Source: G963674685 sp964591275 (GTDB taxonomy: Bacteria; Lernaellota; Lernaellaia; JACKCT01). Taken from it: DNA of 46,307 nucleotides. The notes under the pieces were generated by a model. It ran no database searches. It saw only the letters and a program-made list of their open reading frames with translations, and was not told where the DNA came from. The position numbers and the translations under genes are program-made. Positions 1 through 8,139 of this stretch are shown one piece after another (position 1 is the stretch's first letter; each line of letters opens with the position of its first letter). The stretch covers positions 1 through 46,307 of the forward strand of contig CAZQAE010000043.1 of assembly GCA_964591275.1 (NCBI GenBank), written 5' to 3'.

Positions 1-563
1 GGCAGGGACAATATGCACTCGACGCATATGTCCCAAGTTTGATCAGCTTCATCAAAAATCAAAGCGAAAGGTCGTTTGCTGATAATGTGCCTTTCGTCGA
101 TTCCAGTTTCCTCTTTCAATTCGAGCATCAAATGCGCCATGAAATCAATGCTGCCGTCGCCTTGAGCGAAAGTCGCGTCAATCCCGCCGGAGGGGATCAA
201 CTCATGCCAACCGGCATAGCCTGTGACATGATGGGCGCGTTTGGCGAAAAACACACAATTTTCGCTCATGAGAAGTCCACTGACTCCAAGGGTGCGAACT
301 ATTTGATTATCAAATAAATTGGGGCGGCGCCTGAGGGCGATGAAATCCTTGTACTGAATGAAGCGGCTTCGGATAGTCTTTTCATAAAATTCCTGAAAAA
401 CAAGAAGCGGGGCGTCGTAGATATACTCACCGCGCCAGGCTATTTCCGCTTCCCAGATCATTTCAACATTTTCTCGTTTTTGTTTCGGGATCGAAAAAGC
501 GGGGCTTTCAAAAAGCAGTTCGACATCTTCGTCGATGGCGAAAAGTTCAACGCCATCAATCAT
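1..563 (-). CDS. Nudix-like hydrolase, partial (3' end outside window)
   Basis: I translated this reading frame directly; it runs off the left edge, so the C-terminus is missing. It starts at the ATG at 563, overlapping the HAD gene stop (ATGA), with an AAGGAG ribosome site eight bases upstream. About 187 residues are visible. A stretch near residues 135-170 reads PSGGID, a spacer, then LELKEETGI, which matches the catalytic half of the Nudix box (E-x-x-E-E-x-G-hydrophobic). The usual leading Arg is Leu, and the upstream Gly and Glu of the box are not in register. Nudix enzymes cleave nucleoside diphosphates linked to another group. Its place as last visible gene of a sugar-modification operon suggests a nucleotide-sugar or sugar-phosphate link, but that is inference. 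Confidence 0.7.
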   Translation of the reverse strand, partial: MIDGVELFAIDEDVELLFESPAFSIPKQKRENVEMIWEAEIAWRGEYIYDAPLLVFQEFYEKTIRSRFIQYKDFIALRRRPNLFDNQIVRTLGVSGLLMSENCVFFAKRAHHVTGYAGWHELIPSGGIDATFAQGDGSIDFMAHLMLELKEETGIDERHIISKRPFALIFDEADQTWDICVECILSL

Positions 564-1210
564 GCTTGTCGCTCCTTGAGATAACGCAGGGCATTCAGCA
601 GGTCGGGTTGGCGGCACAAAATATGCGGAATATCGTCGAGGAGCAATGAATTCTCGTGGTCAATGGCAATTGTTCCGATGGCGGCGCTTGTGCTGGCGAC
701 AATGCCGGAAATGGAGTCTTCGACAGCAACGGCTTCATCTGGTTCAATGCTGAAAATATCCAAGGCTTTCAAATAGATTTCCGGATTGGGTTTCGTTCTT
801 ATTACGTCGTCCGCAGTAATAATAGCCTTAAAGTATCGGTCGAGCTTATGTTTGCTCAAAAAACTCCGGGCAATCCCGTTGCCAGCTGAGGTGACAAGAG
901 CGGTTTTCCATTTTTTGCTCAGCGCATAATCGAGAAGCGAATGAGCGCCCTTATGAGGTATGGCCATCTCGGGGTAAACCTCATTGATTTTTTTAATATA
1001 TATTGACGCCAGTTCCTGGTGCCCCGCACTTAGACCGTGCGCGATTTTAAGGTCCGCAATGATTTCCCGCAACGAGGGACCATTAAGGCGATCAAATTCC
1101 GCCACTGTGCCGGTTGCGCCGAAGTTTTTCAGAAAGTTCATGTATGCAAGGCGCAAGGCAGGAATACTGTCAGCCAGAGTTCCGTCCATATCTATAAGCA
1201 AACCGCGCAT
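560..1210 (-). CDS. HAD-superfamily phosphatase (subfamily IA)
   Basis: A 216-residue cytosolic haloacid-dehalogenase phosphatase. Motif I is DMDGT near the N-terminus (nucleophile D7, general acid D9), motif II is the VTS stretch, motif III is TKPNPEIY and motif IV is VEDSISG, with an alpha-helical cap between motifs I and II, as in phosphoglycolate or sugar-phosphate phosphatases. I chose the ATG at 1210 because it gives the standard N-terminus seven bases after the preceding stop; a longer frame reaches 1276 but would run into the upstream gene. It sits directly after a NeuB-type synthase, so a plausible role is removing phosphate from a nonulosonic acid phosphate, analogous to Neu5Ac-9-phosphatase. 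The substrate is inferred from context only. Confidence 0.85.
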   Translation of the reverse strand: MRGLLIDMDGTLADSIPALRLAYMNFLKNFGATGTVAEFDRLNGPSLREIIADLKIAHGLSAGHQELASIYIKKINEVYPEMAIPHKGAHSLLDYALSKKWKTALVTSAGNGIARSFLSKHKLDRYFKAIITADDVIRTKPNPEIYLKALDIFSIEPDEAVAVEDSISGIVASTSAAIGTIAIDHENSLLLDDIPHILCRQPDLLNALRYLKERQA

Positions 1211-1217
1211 CCGCAAT

Positions 1218-2786
1218 TTATTCAATCCAATCACCAAAATTGATTCCATCGCCCTTCGGAATATCTCTGGCCGCACTTTTGCCCTGAATGTTTTTCAAAT
1301 GGCGCGGATGCAAGCCCGCTTTTCTTTGCCCCGGTCGCAGTATGTCAAAGCTTATGCCCTCCCCAAAAATATCCCCCTTTTTTATGTCCGTTAACGCCTG
1401 TAGTCCCCGACGGGCAAAAGAATGCAATTCGTTTTCGGCATCAAGAACTGTCTTTACTCCGGAGCCGAGCATTTGCTCCGCCTCTCGAATAGCGCGGACC
1501 ATTTCCGAAAGCTCTTCGGGCAAAACTGCGAAGGAGTGATCCGGCCCGGGCAGGCGGTTGTCCAGTGTGAAGTGCTTTTCGATAATTCGAGCGCCCAAAC
1601 CAACGGCAGCCAAGGGGGCGTAAAGAGGGTTTCGGCTATGATCGGAAAGTCCGGCACAAACACCGAATCGCGATTTCATCCAGGGAATGACCCGCAGGTT
1701 CATGACGCCGGAAGACGCGGGGTATTTCGCCGTGCATTGCATGAGACAGAGTTGATTTCCGCCAGCCTGTTGGAAAGTCTCAATAGCCCAGGCGATGTCG
1801 TCTTCGCAGGCGGCGCCGGTCGAAATAATCAGGGGCTTGCCCGATTTCCCGGCAGCTTCAAGAAGACGCTGGTGGCTTATTTCGTATGAGGCGATTTTAT
1901 GAACTGCAACGTAAGGATTGACCGCCGCGAAATCCTGCGCGGAAAAGGGGGTGGACATGAATGCAATGCTTTGTGCGTCGCAGTAGGTGGCCAACTCGGG
2001 AATCATTTCATAGGGCATGGCAAGGTCGGCGAAAATGTCCAGAATATCTTCCGTAATTCCGTTTTCGGACAGGTACTCACTTTGCCCCGCGTCTTCAACG
2101 TAAGTTGTCTCAGGCCGGTAAGTCTGAAACTTCACCGCGTCGGCGCCACTCGCTGCAGCCACATCAATGAGAGATTTCGCCATGGCCAGATCGCGTTTTG
2201 CGGTTCCCATACGCCAGTTCGATCCGGCCTCGGCGATGACAAATACGCTGTCTTCGCCAAGAAAAGGCTTGGTCAGTTCGGCCCTATAACGATGAATCCG
2301 GCAGCGCTCTTTTGTATCCTCAATAATTATTTCCGACTCCCCGAGCGAGTGGAAATCGGCTTTTTGAAATGCCTTTTGCGAGGACTCGTTTTCTTTCCTG
2401 ACTTCTGCAAAAAGATCATCAATTCCCTGGCGGACTAAAAATGCTTTTACTGATTTGAGAATAGCGGTTCCCAGTCCCTGTCCACGTAATTCAGGATCGA
2501 CATTGATGGAAATGTCGCATGCGCTGCGAAGGCGTCCTTTCTCGGAAGGAATAGGAAGAAAACGCAAGAAGGCGATGCGTTGTCCATCTTTCAAAACAAA
2601 TACCGGGGGAAGATTGGGATGGCTGAAATACGTGCTCAAATATTCAGGATAGAAGGAGTCCCATATCTTCGGCTCTGGGTGGTAAAACATCCGAAGAGTT
2701 TCCGGATTGTTACGCCATTGCATGACGAGCCGCGCATCCTTTTCGACAGGTCGGGCCAACTCAAAACTAAAACGATTTTCAGGCAT
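1218..2786 (-). CDS. GNAT acetyltransferase fused to NeuB-type nonulosonate synthase
   Basis: A 522-residue two-part enzyme. Residues about 8-165 are a GNAT acyltransferase with the acetyl-CoA loop RGQGLGTA and a layout like PseH. Residues about 175-435 are a NeuB/PseI/LegI TIM barrel, recognisable from IAEAGSNW, VKFQTYRP, the FMSTPFS segment and IEKHFTLD; the family condenses phosphoenolpyruvate with an N-acetylated hexose to make a nine-carbon acid. The C-terminal 65 residues form the SAF (antifreeze-like) domain expected in this family. The start overlaps the formyltransferase stop by eight bases. PseH and PseI are normally separate proteins, so this is a fusion of adjacent steps. Which nonulosonic acid is made cannot be told, and no CMP-transferase gene (NeuA) is visible. 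Confidence 0.88.
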   Translation of the reverse strand: MPENRFSFELARPVEKDARLVMQWRNNPETLRMFYHPEPKIWDSFYPEYLSTYFSHPNLPPVFVLKDGQRIAFLRFLPIPSEKGRLRSACDISINVDPELRGQGLGTAILKSVKAFLVRQGIDDLFAEVRKENESSQKAFQKADFHSLGESEIIIEDTKERCRIHRYRAELTKPFLGEDSVFVIAEAGSNWRMGTAKRDLAMAKSLIDVAAASGADAVKFQTYRPETTYVEDAGQSEYLSENGITEDILDIFADLAMPYEMIPELATYCDAQSIAFMSTPFSAQDFAAVNPYVAVHKIASYEISHQRLLEAAGKSGKPLIISTGAACEDDIAWAIETFQQAGGNQLCLMQCTAKYPASSGVMNLRVIPWMKSRFGVCAGLSDHSRNPLYAPLAAVGLGARIIEKHFTLDNRLPGPDHSFAVLPEELSEMVRAIREAEQMLGSGVKTVLDAENELHSFARRGLQALTDIKKGDIFGEGISFDILRPGQRKAGLHPRHLKNIQGKSAARDIPKGDGINFGDWIE

Positions 2787-3444
2787 ATGGATAGACTCTC
2801 ACGCGACGGGTTTTGTCGTTGGGCCATAATCCCCAATCGATCTTTTGGTAGGTCGTGCGTCGGCTGAAATCCTGCGGAATTCTTGGCGCAATGCCTTGGT
2901 TCAGGAAAGGAACAAAAGCTTTCAGCAGCTTTTTCTCTAACTCCATCGCCTCTTGGTACAAAGTCGTCGCATTTGCTGTTCGCGGATCGAGTAGGCCGCG
3001 AAGTTGGCCGATGATGGGCCCGGTGTCCATTCCGCCGTCAATTTCGAAGAGCGTCACGCCGGTCGCCGGTCGGTCATGGAGGATCGCATTGGCAATGGGA
3101 ACGGCGCCGGCACCCTCGGGGAGCAGACTTTCGTGGATGCCAACCACAGTGCAGATTTCCAGCAGTGGCCGGCGAAAAATTTGTTGCCATCCCAGCGAAT
3201 AAATGAACTCAGGCTTCAGCGCTCTCATTTCCTCAACATGGTCGTTTATATCACCTTGGACAATAGTTTTTGGGACATCAGCCGCGAAAGAAAATTGCGT
3301 TTCATCGATCATCGCCACGCCTTCCCAACCGGGCGAGGATTGTCCTCTTGTATAGAACATGACGATCTCTTCACCGAGTTCATGAAGAACCTGCGCGTTG
3401 ACATAGGTGCTTTCGATGCCGCCGATGATAATGATTTTCGCCAA
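2779..3444 (-). CDS. Formyltransferase-fold protein (sugar or amine N-formyltransferase-like)
   Basis: A 221-residue protein of the folate-dependent formyltransferase fold (methionyl-tRNA formyltransferase/PurN group). The core segment reads GIHESLLP (residues 102-109) followed by a G-A-V-P turn, and the MDTG stretch carries the catalytic Asp (D140). In most characterised members the residue two before the catalytic His is Asn; here it is Gly (G102-I103-H104). Some O-antigen-linked relatives also carry Gly at that place, so this may mark a subfamily. There is no C-terminal anticodon-binding domain, so it is not the tRNA enzyme. Placed between a PIG-L deacetylase and a NeuB fusion, it probably formylates an amino sugar that the deacetylase has exposed; this is inference. 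Confidence 0.75.
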   Translation of the reverse strand: MAKIIIIGGIESTYVNAQVLHELGEEIVMFYTRGQSSPGWEGVAMIDETQFSFAADVPKTIVQGDINDHVEEMRALKPEFIYSLGWQQIFRRPLLEICTVVGIHESLLPEGAGAVPIANAILHDRPATGVTLFEIDGGMDTGPIIGQLRGLLDPRTANATTLYQEAMELEKKLLKAFVPFLNQGIAPRIPQDFSRRTTYQKIDWGLWPNDKTRRVRVYPYA

Positions 3445-3448
3445 TGTC

Positions 3449-4165
3449 CTATTCCTCGACGCTGCGAATTAGTTCAAACGCTTCCGCGTATTCCAGGCCG
3501 ACCTCAAGACCTCGTTTTCGCGCCCAGTACTCAATGCCTTCGATGCTGCGCGGGTGAGGGTATGGCCTGTATTCGCTTCGATAGAGTTTCATAGCCATTT
3601 TCTTCTGATCGATAGTCGCCTTGATGTTGACGTAGGAATTTGGACAAAACTGAGTCGATGGATGAGGCCGGGCTCTTTCCGTTGCGGATGGAACCTCGAA
3701 AGAGAAAATCCGCGAAGGTGCAAATTCTCCAGGGGAGTGCCTTGCGGCCATCATCACTGCGTCAAAAACGCGCCCATGATCCCAATTATAATCGCTCGAG
3801 TGGTGCGTATATATTTCATCAGGCATCAGCAGATTAATTCGTTCTTTTATTGTGTTTGAAATATCCTGGCGCGGGACCATGTCCAGACGGTTGTCGGGAA
3901 AGTCGAGAGCTTCGACATTAGTAAAGCCTATAAGATCAGCGACCACGGACATATCATGTCGCAAGTCCGCAATCTGCTTTTCGATCTCCAGTTGTTTCTC
4001 CTTCGGGTTCTCATATCTTCCGCTGATGCCCGTTGCACATATCAGCAAATGCACTCTGTATCCCTGCTTAACGCGCAGGGCCATGGTTGCGCCGCATCCC
4101 AGAACTTCGTCATCCGGATGCGCAACAACAACCAGAATTGTTCCGTCGTTTTTCGGTTGGTTCAT
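3449..4165 (-). CDS. PIG-L/LmbE-family N-deacetylase
   Basis: A 238-residue zinc-dependent deacetylase. The family signature AHPDDE lies at residues 15-20 and supplies the first zinc ligands; a second motif near residue 120 (H-H-S-S-D then W-D-H) supplies the remaining His. The family removes N-acetyl groups from GlcNAc-containing lipids, mycothiol precursors and nucleotide sugars. It is the first gene of the minus-strand operon, four bases upstream of the formyltransferase. Its position suggests that it makes the free amine used by the formyl- or acetyltransferase genes next to it. The 228 bases before it form a divergent promoter region shared with the plus-strand FGE-like gene. Confidence 0.88.
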   Translation of the reverse strand: MNQPKNDGTILVVVAHPDDEVLGCGATMALRVKQGYRVHLLICATGISGRYENPKEKQLEIEKQIADLRHDMSVVADLIGFTNVEALDFPDNRLDMVPRQDISNTIKERINLLMPDEIYTHHSSDYNWDHGRVFDAVMMAARHSPGEFAPSRIFSFEVPSATERARPHPSTQFCPNSYVNIKATIDQKKMAMKLYRSEYRPYPHPRSIEGIEYWARKRGLEVGLEYAEAFELIRSVEE

Positions 4166-4263
4166 AAAATCCTGTCTGGTTTTGAAGCCATTTGGCGTTA
4201 ATTACTCTTCACCCCGTTGTCTTTAGGATTTGCCATCCTGTAGCCAGCGTCAAATTAAACGCC

Positions 4264-4292
4264 TTGTTAGCAAATTCATAGGCTATTATATT
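4264..4292 (+). promoter_or_regulatory. Predicted sigma70-type promoter for the 4412 operon
   Basis: TTGTTA (4264-4269), a 17-base spacer and TATATT (4287-4292) form a good sigma70-like match in the divergent gap, about 110 bases upstream of the FGE-like gene. This is sequence match only. Confidence 0.45.
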
Positions 4293-4411
4293 CTAAAAGG
4301 TCGATGCGGCAAGAAAGTCATTTGCAAAGAGCGCGGCTTAGGGCTTTGCGATAGGAATGCGTCGCACGTATCGCGTATCTGTCATCAGCTATTTTGAAGC
4401 AAAAGGGAGCG

Positions 4412-5236
4412 ATGAAGCAGCTTATTGTACAATTTGTTTTTTCCCTCGTGGCTGTGTTGATCTCCAGTAATGCGGCTCTGGAATATTTTTTCCCGCCGGA
4501 AATTAGCGGCTCAATACAGCAAGCGCCGAGATTTGGGAAAGGAAATTTTGAAGGCATGGTTTATGTGTCGCCTGGGTCTTTCATCATGGGTAGCGAGGCG
4601 GCCGCGGATCAGTTGCCGGTCAGGCGGCTTAATCTGGATGGATTCTGGATAGATCGCTCTGAGGTCACGGCGAGAGAATTCGACTCTTTTCTCCGCTTAA
4701 ATAATCTTTCCAATTCCGGTCCACCGGTTTGGCTCGCAAGCGGCGATCTCGATCCGGAAATGGCCGAGCATCCGGCCTATCCTGTGAGTTGGAAATTGGC
4801 CGACGAGTATTGTCGCAAGCTCGGCAAGAGGCTTCCCAGCGAAGCTCAGTGGGAAAAAGCGGCCAGAGGTTCAATGGGAAGTAATTTCCCATGGGGTGAA
4901 AAATGGGACAACCAAAAGAGCAATAACGCTTATCTCAATATCTGGAAAACAATCAAGTCACGACCCGGTGGCAGCTTTCCTGACGGCGCAAGCCCATACG
5001 GCGCCCAGGATATGGCGGGCAATGTTCGCGAATGGGTCCAGGACAGTTATGAGCCGGACGCTTATGCCTCCAGATTTATTTTTAAGCCCCTGTGGGTTGA
5101 TCCACCGCATGTTTTACGTGGCGGATCTTTTGCGGGAAGTCATCACACCCATACCGGATCGCACCGTAGCCATAGAGACATCAACCCTGAAAGAAGGGAT
5201 TACGGATTTCGCTGCGCCATGGAAGATCGGCCATGA
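4412..5236 (+). CDS. FGE-sulfatase (SUMF1-type) domain protein, probably not a true formylglycine generator
   Basis: About 274 residues when started at the ATG at 4412 (ribosome site GGGAG just upstream; a TTG at 4394 is the alternative). The N-terminus is a signal peptide or anchor ending near residue 22, so the protein acts outside the cytoplasm. The rest is the FGE-sulfatase fold: GSFIMGS, DRSEVTAREF, the LGKRLPSEAQWEKAARG block, DMAGNVREWVQD, LRGGSF and the terminal GFRC. True formylglycine-generating enzymes carry two reactive Cys in the stretch before the final Arg-rich segment; here that stretch holds His, Thr and Ser but no Cys. The domain is therefore more likely a structural or binding variant. 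Its stop overlaps the next gene (ATGA), implying a joint role with the membrane protein. Confidence 0.82.
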   Translation: MKQLIVQFVFSLVAVLISSNAALEYFFPPEISGSIQQAPRFGKGNFEGMVYVSPGSFIMGSEAAADQLPVRRLNLDGFWIDRSEVTAREFDSFLRLNNLSNSGPPVWLASGDLDPEMAEHPAYPVSWKLADEYCRKLGKRLPSEAQWEKAARGSMGSNFPWGEKWDNQKSNNAYLNIWKTIKSRPGGSFPDGASPYGAQDMAGNVREWVQDSYEPDAYASRFIFKPLWVDPPHVLRGGSFAGSHHTHTGSHRSHRDINPERRDYGFRCAMEDRP

Positions 5237-7041
5237 ATTCTTTACAAAATCGTAAGACTTTTCACGTAGTCATCATTATTGCAGCGATTTCAATCGGCGC
5301 GGGCCTGATCCTGAATTTCACATTTCATAATATTCCCTGGTCCAATGAACAAGACGGATTCCTGCTTGTCGGAACATCGGCGGAAAAGGGAATCATCAAT
5401 TTTCTGTCAATCGGCTATCCGGTTATGTTGAAAATTACTTCGCGCATCATCGGCAGCTCATTTCGTGCAGGGCATATTCTCTCGGCGCTATTTGCTCTAC
5501 TGGTCATCATACAAAGTTTCAGAATCAATCAGCGCATTTTTGCTTCGCCGAAAGTTTCGGCCGCAGCCTCCCTGACCCTTTTGCTTTTTCCCGCCTTTAT
5601 TCAAAGTGCGATCTTCTGCACCTCGCACATGGCGTTTTCGCTTTTTATCCTGACTTTTTGGCTATATGCCACGCAGCCGGAAGAGGGGAGGGGACGTTTC
5701 GGTTCGTATATCGATGGCTCCTTGCTTGCTCTGGTATTTCTTGTCAAAACCCTTGGCTTGCTATTTGCCGTGGCTTATATCGGCGCGGTCATCATTCGCG
5801 GAGGTTTGCGAAAGAGCAATTTAACCAAACTTATCAAAACTATCGCCGGATTCATTATGACATTTGCAGCGCTGGGCTTTTGCGCACGCGTTGTGTTCGG
5901 ATGGTTGGGCGAGGAAGTTGCCGGTTTGCGCGTGAACGATCCATTCGAGTTCCTTCGCACGGTTCTTTTTGATGCGATGCAGGTCGGTCAATTCACCATT
6001 GACGGCTCAAATTTTGTCCAGGGCATCGCAGAACATGCCGGTGAAATCGCATTCAGATTCCTGGCGAATCCGATCGAAAGAATCATCGTTATTTCCTATT
6101 ATTTTGCTGTGGCTCCGTTGGCGGCATTCGGTGTGGTGGCTTCAAAAACACACAACCGGATGTCTAAAGGGCACTTTCAACTCATTGCGATTTCACTGCT
6201 TTTTTATACGCTCATGTATTTTTACATCTCGTCGCCATACAACGAAGTTCTCAGAGCACGCTTCTTTCTACCCTACGCTCCGTTGATTTTCGGTGCCTTT
6301 TATTTTCTATGTTTTCAAAATCTTGAAGATTCCATAGCTAAATGGAAGCCCATAGCCAGGTTGTTGACAGCGTTGACCATCACCTTTGTGTTGGTGTCTT
6401 TTGCCGTGACTTCGGCCAGAGTCTTCGCGCGTGATGCAAAATTCTACGATTACGAAACGGAAGGACTGCGCCCACAGTTGCAACGCGGGCAGTTGGAGGA
6501 AGCCACCGCGTATTTCCGAAAACACATTGATGAAAAAGCGATATTTGGAACTAACAATATCGCATTCGGTCTCGTCGATAACGCCCTTGAGTCATATGAT
6601 CGTTTTCACACCTACGGCACGGCGCCGGATTTTGGAGTGGCGACCAAAGATTCCATTTACTACCAAAATAACCTTGGGAAATGGTTGCTGAATCGCGGGA
6701 TTTCCTATTTTTTGTATGACAGCACCGATCAACTGCTGGTCATTCGCTGGGAAGAATACCTTGGGGAAGAAAATTTATGGGAAAAAAGATTTTCACCCCA
6801 GTATTTTGAACCTGTCAAAAAAGTCGGTGTGATCCACATCTATCGCGTTTTACCGGATCAAATTGTCGACGGGGAACCGCCCGGCAATAATTTTCCGTCA
6901 CATTTGGGAATCAGCCAACCGCCGCCGCAACCCGCTCTCCCTCTGCCTGGCCAGGCCATGCCGGATTTGCCGCCTATCCCAATGCCGCCGCAAAATAATG
7001 GCGATACTTCTTATCCTCCGGTTGCCGCGAATCCGTACTAA
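5233..7041 (+). CDS. Multi-pass membrane protein resembling GT-C (ArnT/PMT-like) glycosyltransferases
   Basis: A 602-residue integral membrane protein. A first transmembrane helix (residues about 10-30) is followed by a short extracytoplasmic loop with an acidic pair (EQD), then about ten further hydrophobic segments up to residue about 395. A soluble domain of about 150 residues and a proline-rich tail rich in P-P and P-x-P close the protein. This topology, with acidic residues in the first loop, fits GT-C enzymes that use polyprenyl-phosphate sugars, but I see no decisive motif and the assignment is by shape. Its start overlaps the FGE-like stop (ATGA). The Pro-rich C-terminus is unusual for the family. 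Confidence 0.55.
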   Translation: MNSLQNRKTFHVVIIIAAISIGAGLILNFTFHNIPWSNEQDGFLLVGTSAEKGIINFLSIGYPVMLKITSRIIGSSFRAGHILSALFALLVIIQSFRINQRIFASPKVSAAASLTLLLFPAFIQSAIFCTSHMAFSLFILTFWLYATQPEEGRGRFGSYIDGSLLALVFLVKTLGLLFAVAYIGAVIIRGGLRKSNLTKLIKTIAGFIMTFAALGFCARVVFGWLGEEVAGLRVNDPFEFLRTVLFDAMQVGQFTIDGSNFVQGIAEHAGEIAFRFLANPIERIIVISYYFAVAPLAAFGVVASKTHNRMSKGHFQLIAISLLFYTLMYFYISSPYNEVLRARFFLPYAPLIFGAFYFLCFQNLEDSIAKWKPIARLLTALTITFVLVSFAVTSARVFARDAKFYDYETEGLRPQLQRGQLEEATAYFRKHIDEKAIFGTNNIAFGLVDNALESYDRFHTYGTAPDFGVATKDSIYYQNNLGKWLLNRGISYFLYDSTDQLLVIRWEEYLGEENLWEKRFSPQYFEPVKKVGVIHIYRVLPDQIVDGEPPGNNFPSHLGISQPPPQPALPLPGQAMPDLPPIPMPPQNNGDTSYPPVAANPY

Positions 7042-7116
7042 TCTTTTTTAATGGGCGCACACAAAACAGGACGACCTTTATTGAAGGTCAATAATCGATC
7101 TGCTAGTATCCGCGCC

Positions 7117-8139
7117 ATGGAGTTGCTGGCGCCAACAGGAGCAAGTTTGCGGCAAGTCCGGCGTGTTCTTGATGCCGGGGCTGATGCTATTTATTTTGGT
7201 GTTCGACCGCCGCAAAAAAATCAGGGACGTTTGTCGCTGTTGACTTCCGTCGTTGAGTTCGATTTCAACACAGGTCTAAGGGCGGTGGAGGAAATTCATC
7301 GCCGGGGAAAAAGAGCTTATGTTACGCTCAACGCCTATTATTCAGACGATAAACTCGCGCAAACTTTAGAAGTCGCCAAAGATCTGATTAATGCCGGAAT
7401 AGATGCATTCATTGTCGCTGATTGCGGACTTGCGGCGGCGCTTGCTCCGATTAAGGGCGAAGCGGAGTTGCATCTGAGCATTTTGGGCAGATCGACAAAT
7501 CACGAATCTGCGGCATTCTGGCGCGATCTGGGCGTTAGTCGAATCATCGTGGATCGCGTTCTCCCACTGCGTGACATCATGGCCATAAAAGAAAAGGGGC
7601 AGGTGGAAGTTGAGGTTTTCGTTTACGGCAGCAACTGCTTCAATCATCATGGCTTGTGCCGCCTCTCGAGTTATATGAATGGATTTATGTGCCTGGCTCC
7701 CTGCATGGAATCATATCGAATTGAGGGTATGGAAAACGCTGGCCCGACGCCATTTAGAAGCGTCCCGCTAAACGCCTACGAAGATTTGCCTCTTATGCAT
7801 AGGGCCGGAATTGACGCGCTGAAAATTGAGGGGCGTCAAAAAAGTCCGGCGGCCATATCGACGCTCGTTTCCATTTTCAAAAATGGCATTGACGCGCTTG
7901 ATCGAGGTGAGTCTCTTCCGGAGGTTTCAGATCAAAAACATTTCCACAAAGCCCCGCTGACTTGGTCTGGGATGTACCGAGGGATTCATATTGCGCATAA
8001 CAGCATCAACCAGGAGAAAGGGTTGAAATACATTTTGCGACTGTTCGAAGACTACGTGTCTTACGGCTCCCTGAAATTTCTAATTGATCGTGAATTGCGA
8101 ATGCGGAGAAATGGTGCGAATCGCCCTTCAAACCGATAA
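7117..8139 (+). CDS. U32-family Fe-S protein, UbiU-like
   Basis: About 340 residues from the ATG at 7117, which gives the standard family start MELLAPTG. An in-frame ATG at 7051 would add 22 residues of unfamiliar sequence; neither start has a clear ribosome site. The U32 barrel is complete. Four cysteines at 174, 181, 192 and 196 (C-x6-C and C-x3-C) match the 4Fe-4S ligands of UbiU, RlhA and TrhP. UbiU works with UbiV in oxygen-independent hydroxylation of ubiquinone; RlhA and TrhP hydroxylate rRNA and tRNA. The next gene is a UbiV-like partner, so a two-subunit hydroxylase is likely, though no ubi genes are near and the substrate is unknown. Confidence 0.8.
   Translation: MELLAPTGASLRQVRRVLDAGADAIYFGVRPPQKNQGRLSLLTSVVEFDFNTGLRAVEEIHRRGKRAYVTLNAYYSDDKLAQTLEVAKDLINAGIDAFIVADCGLAAALAPIKGEAELHLSILGRSTNHESAAFWRDLGVSRIIVDRVLPLRDIMAIKEKGQVEVEVFVYGSNCFNHHGLCRLSSYMNGFMCLAPCMESYRIEGMENAGPTPFRSVPLNAYEDLPLMHRAGIDALKIEGRQKSPAAISTLVSIFKNGIDALDRGESLPEVSDQKHFHKAPLTWSGMYRGIHIAHNSINQEKGLKYILRLFEDYVSYGSLKFLIDRELRMRRNGANRPSNR

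Noticed and set aside
39..317. 92-codon plus-strand open frame at the left edge
   Set aside because: The opposite strand carries the Nudix-like gene in a longer frame coupled to the HAD gene, with a good ribosome site.
2779..3444. Methionyl-tRNA formyltransferase (fmt)
   Set aside because: Too short, no C-terminal tRNA-binding domain, Gly instead of the catalytic Asn, and the neighbours are sugar-modification genes.
4412..5236. Sulfatase-activating formylglycine-generating enzyme
   Set aside because: The pair of active-site cysteines is missing and no sulfatase gene is nearby.
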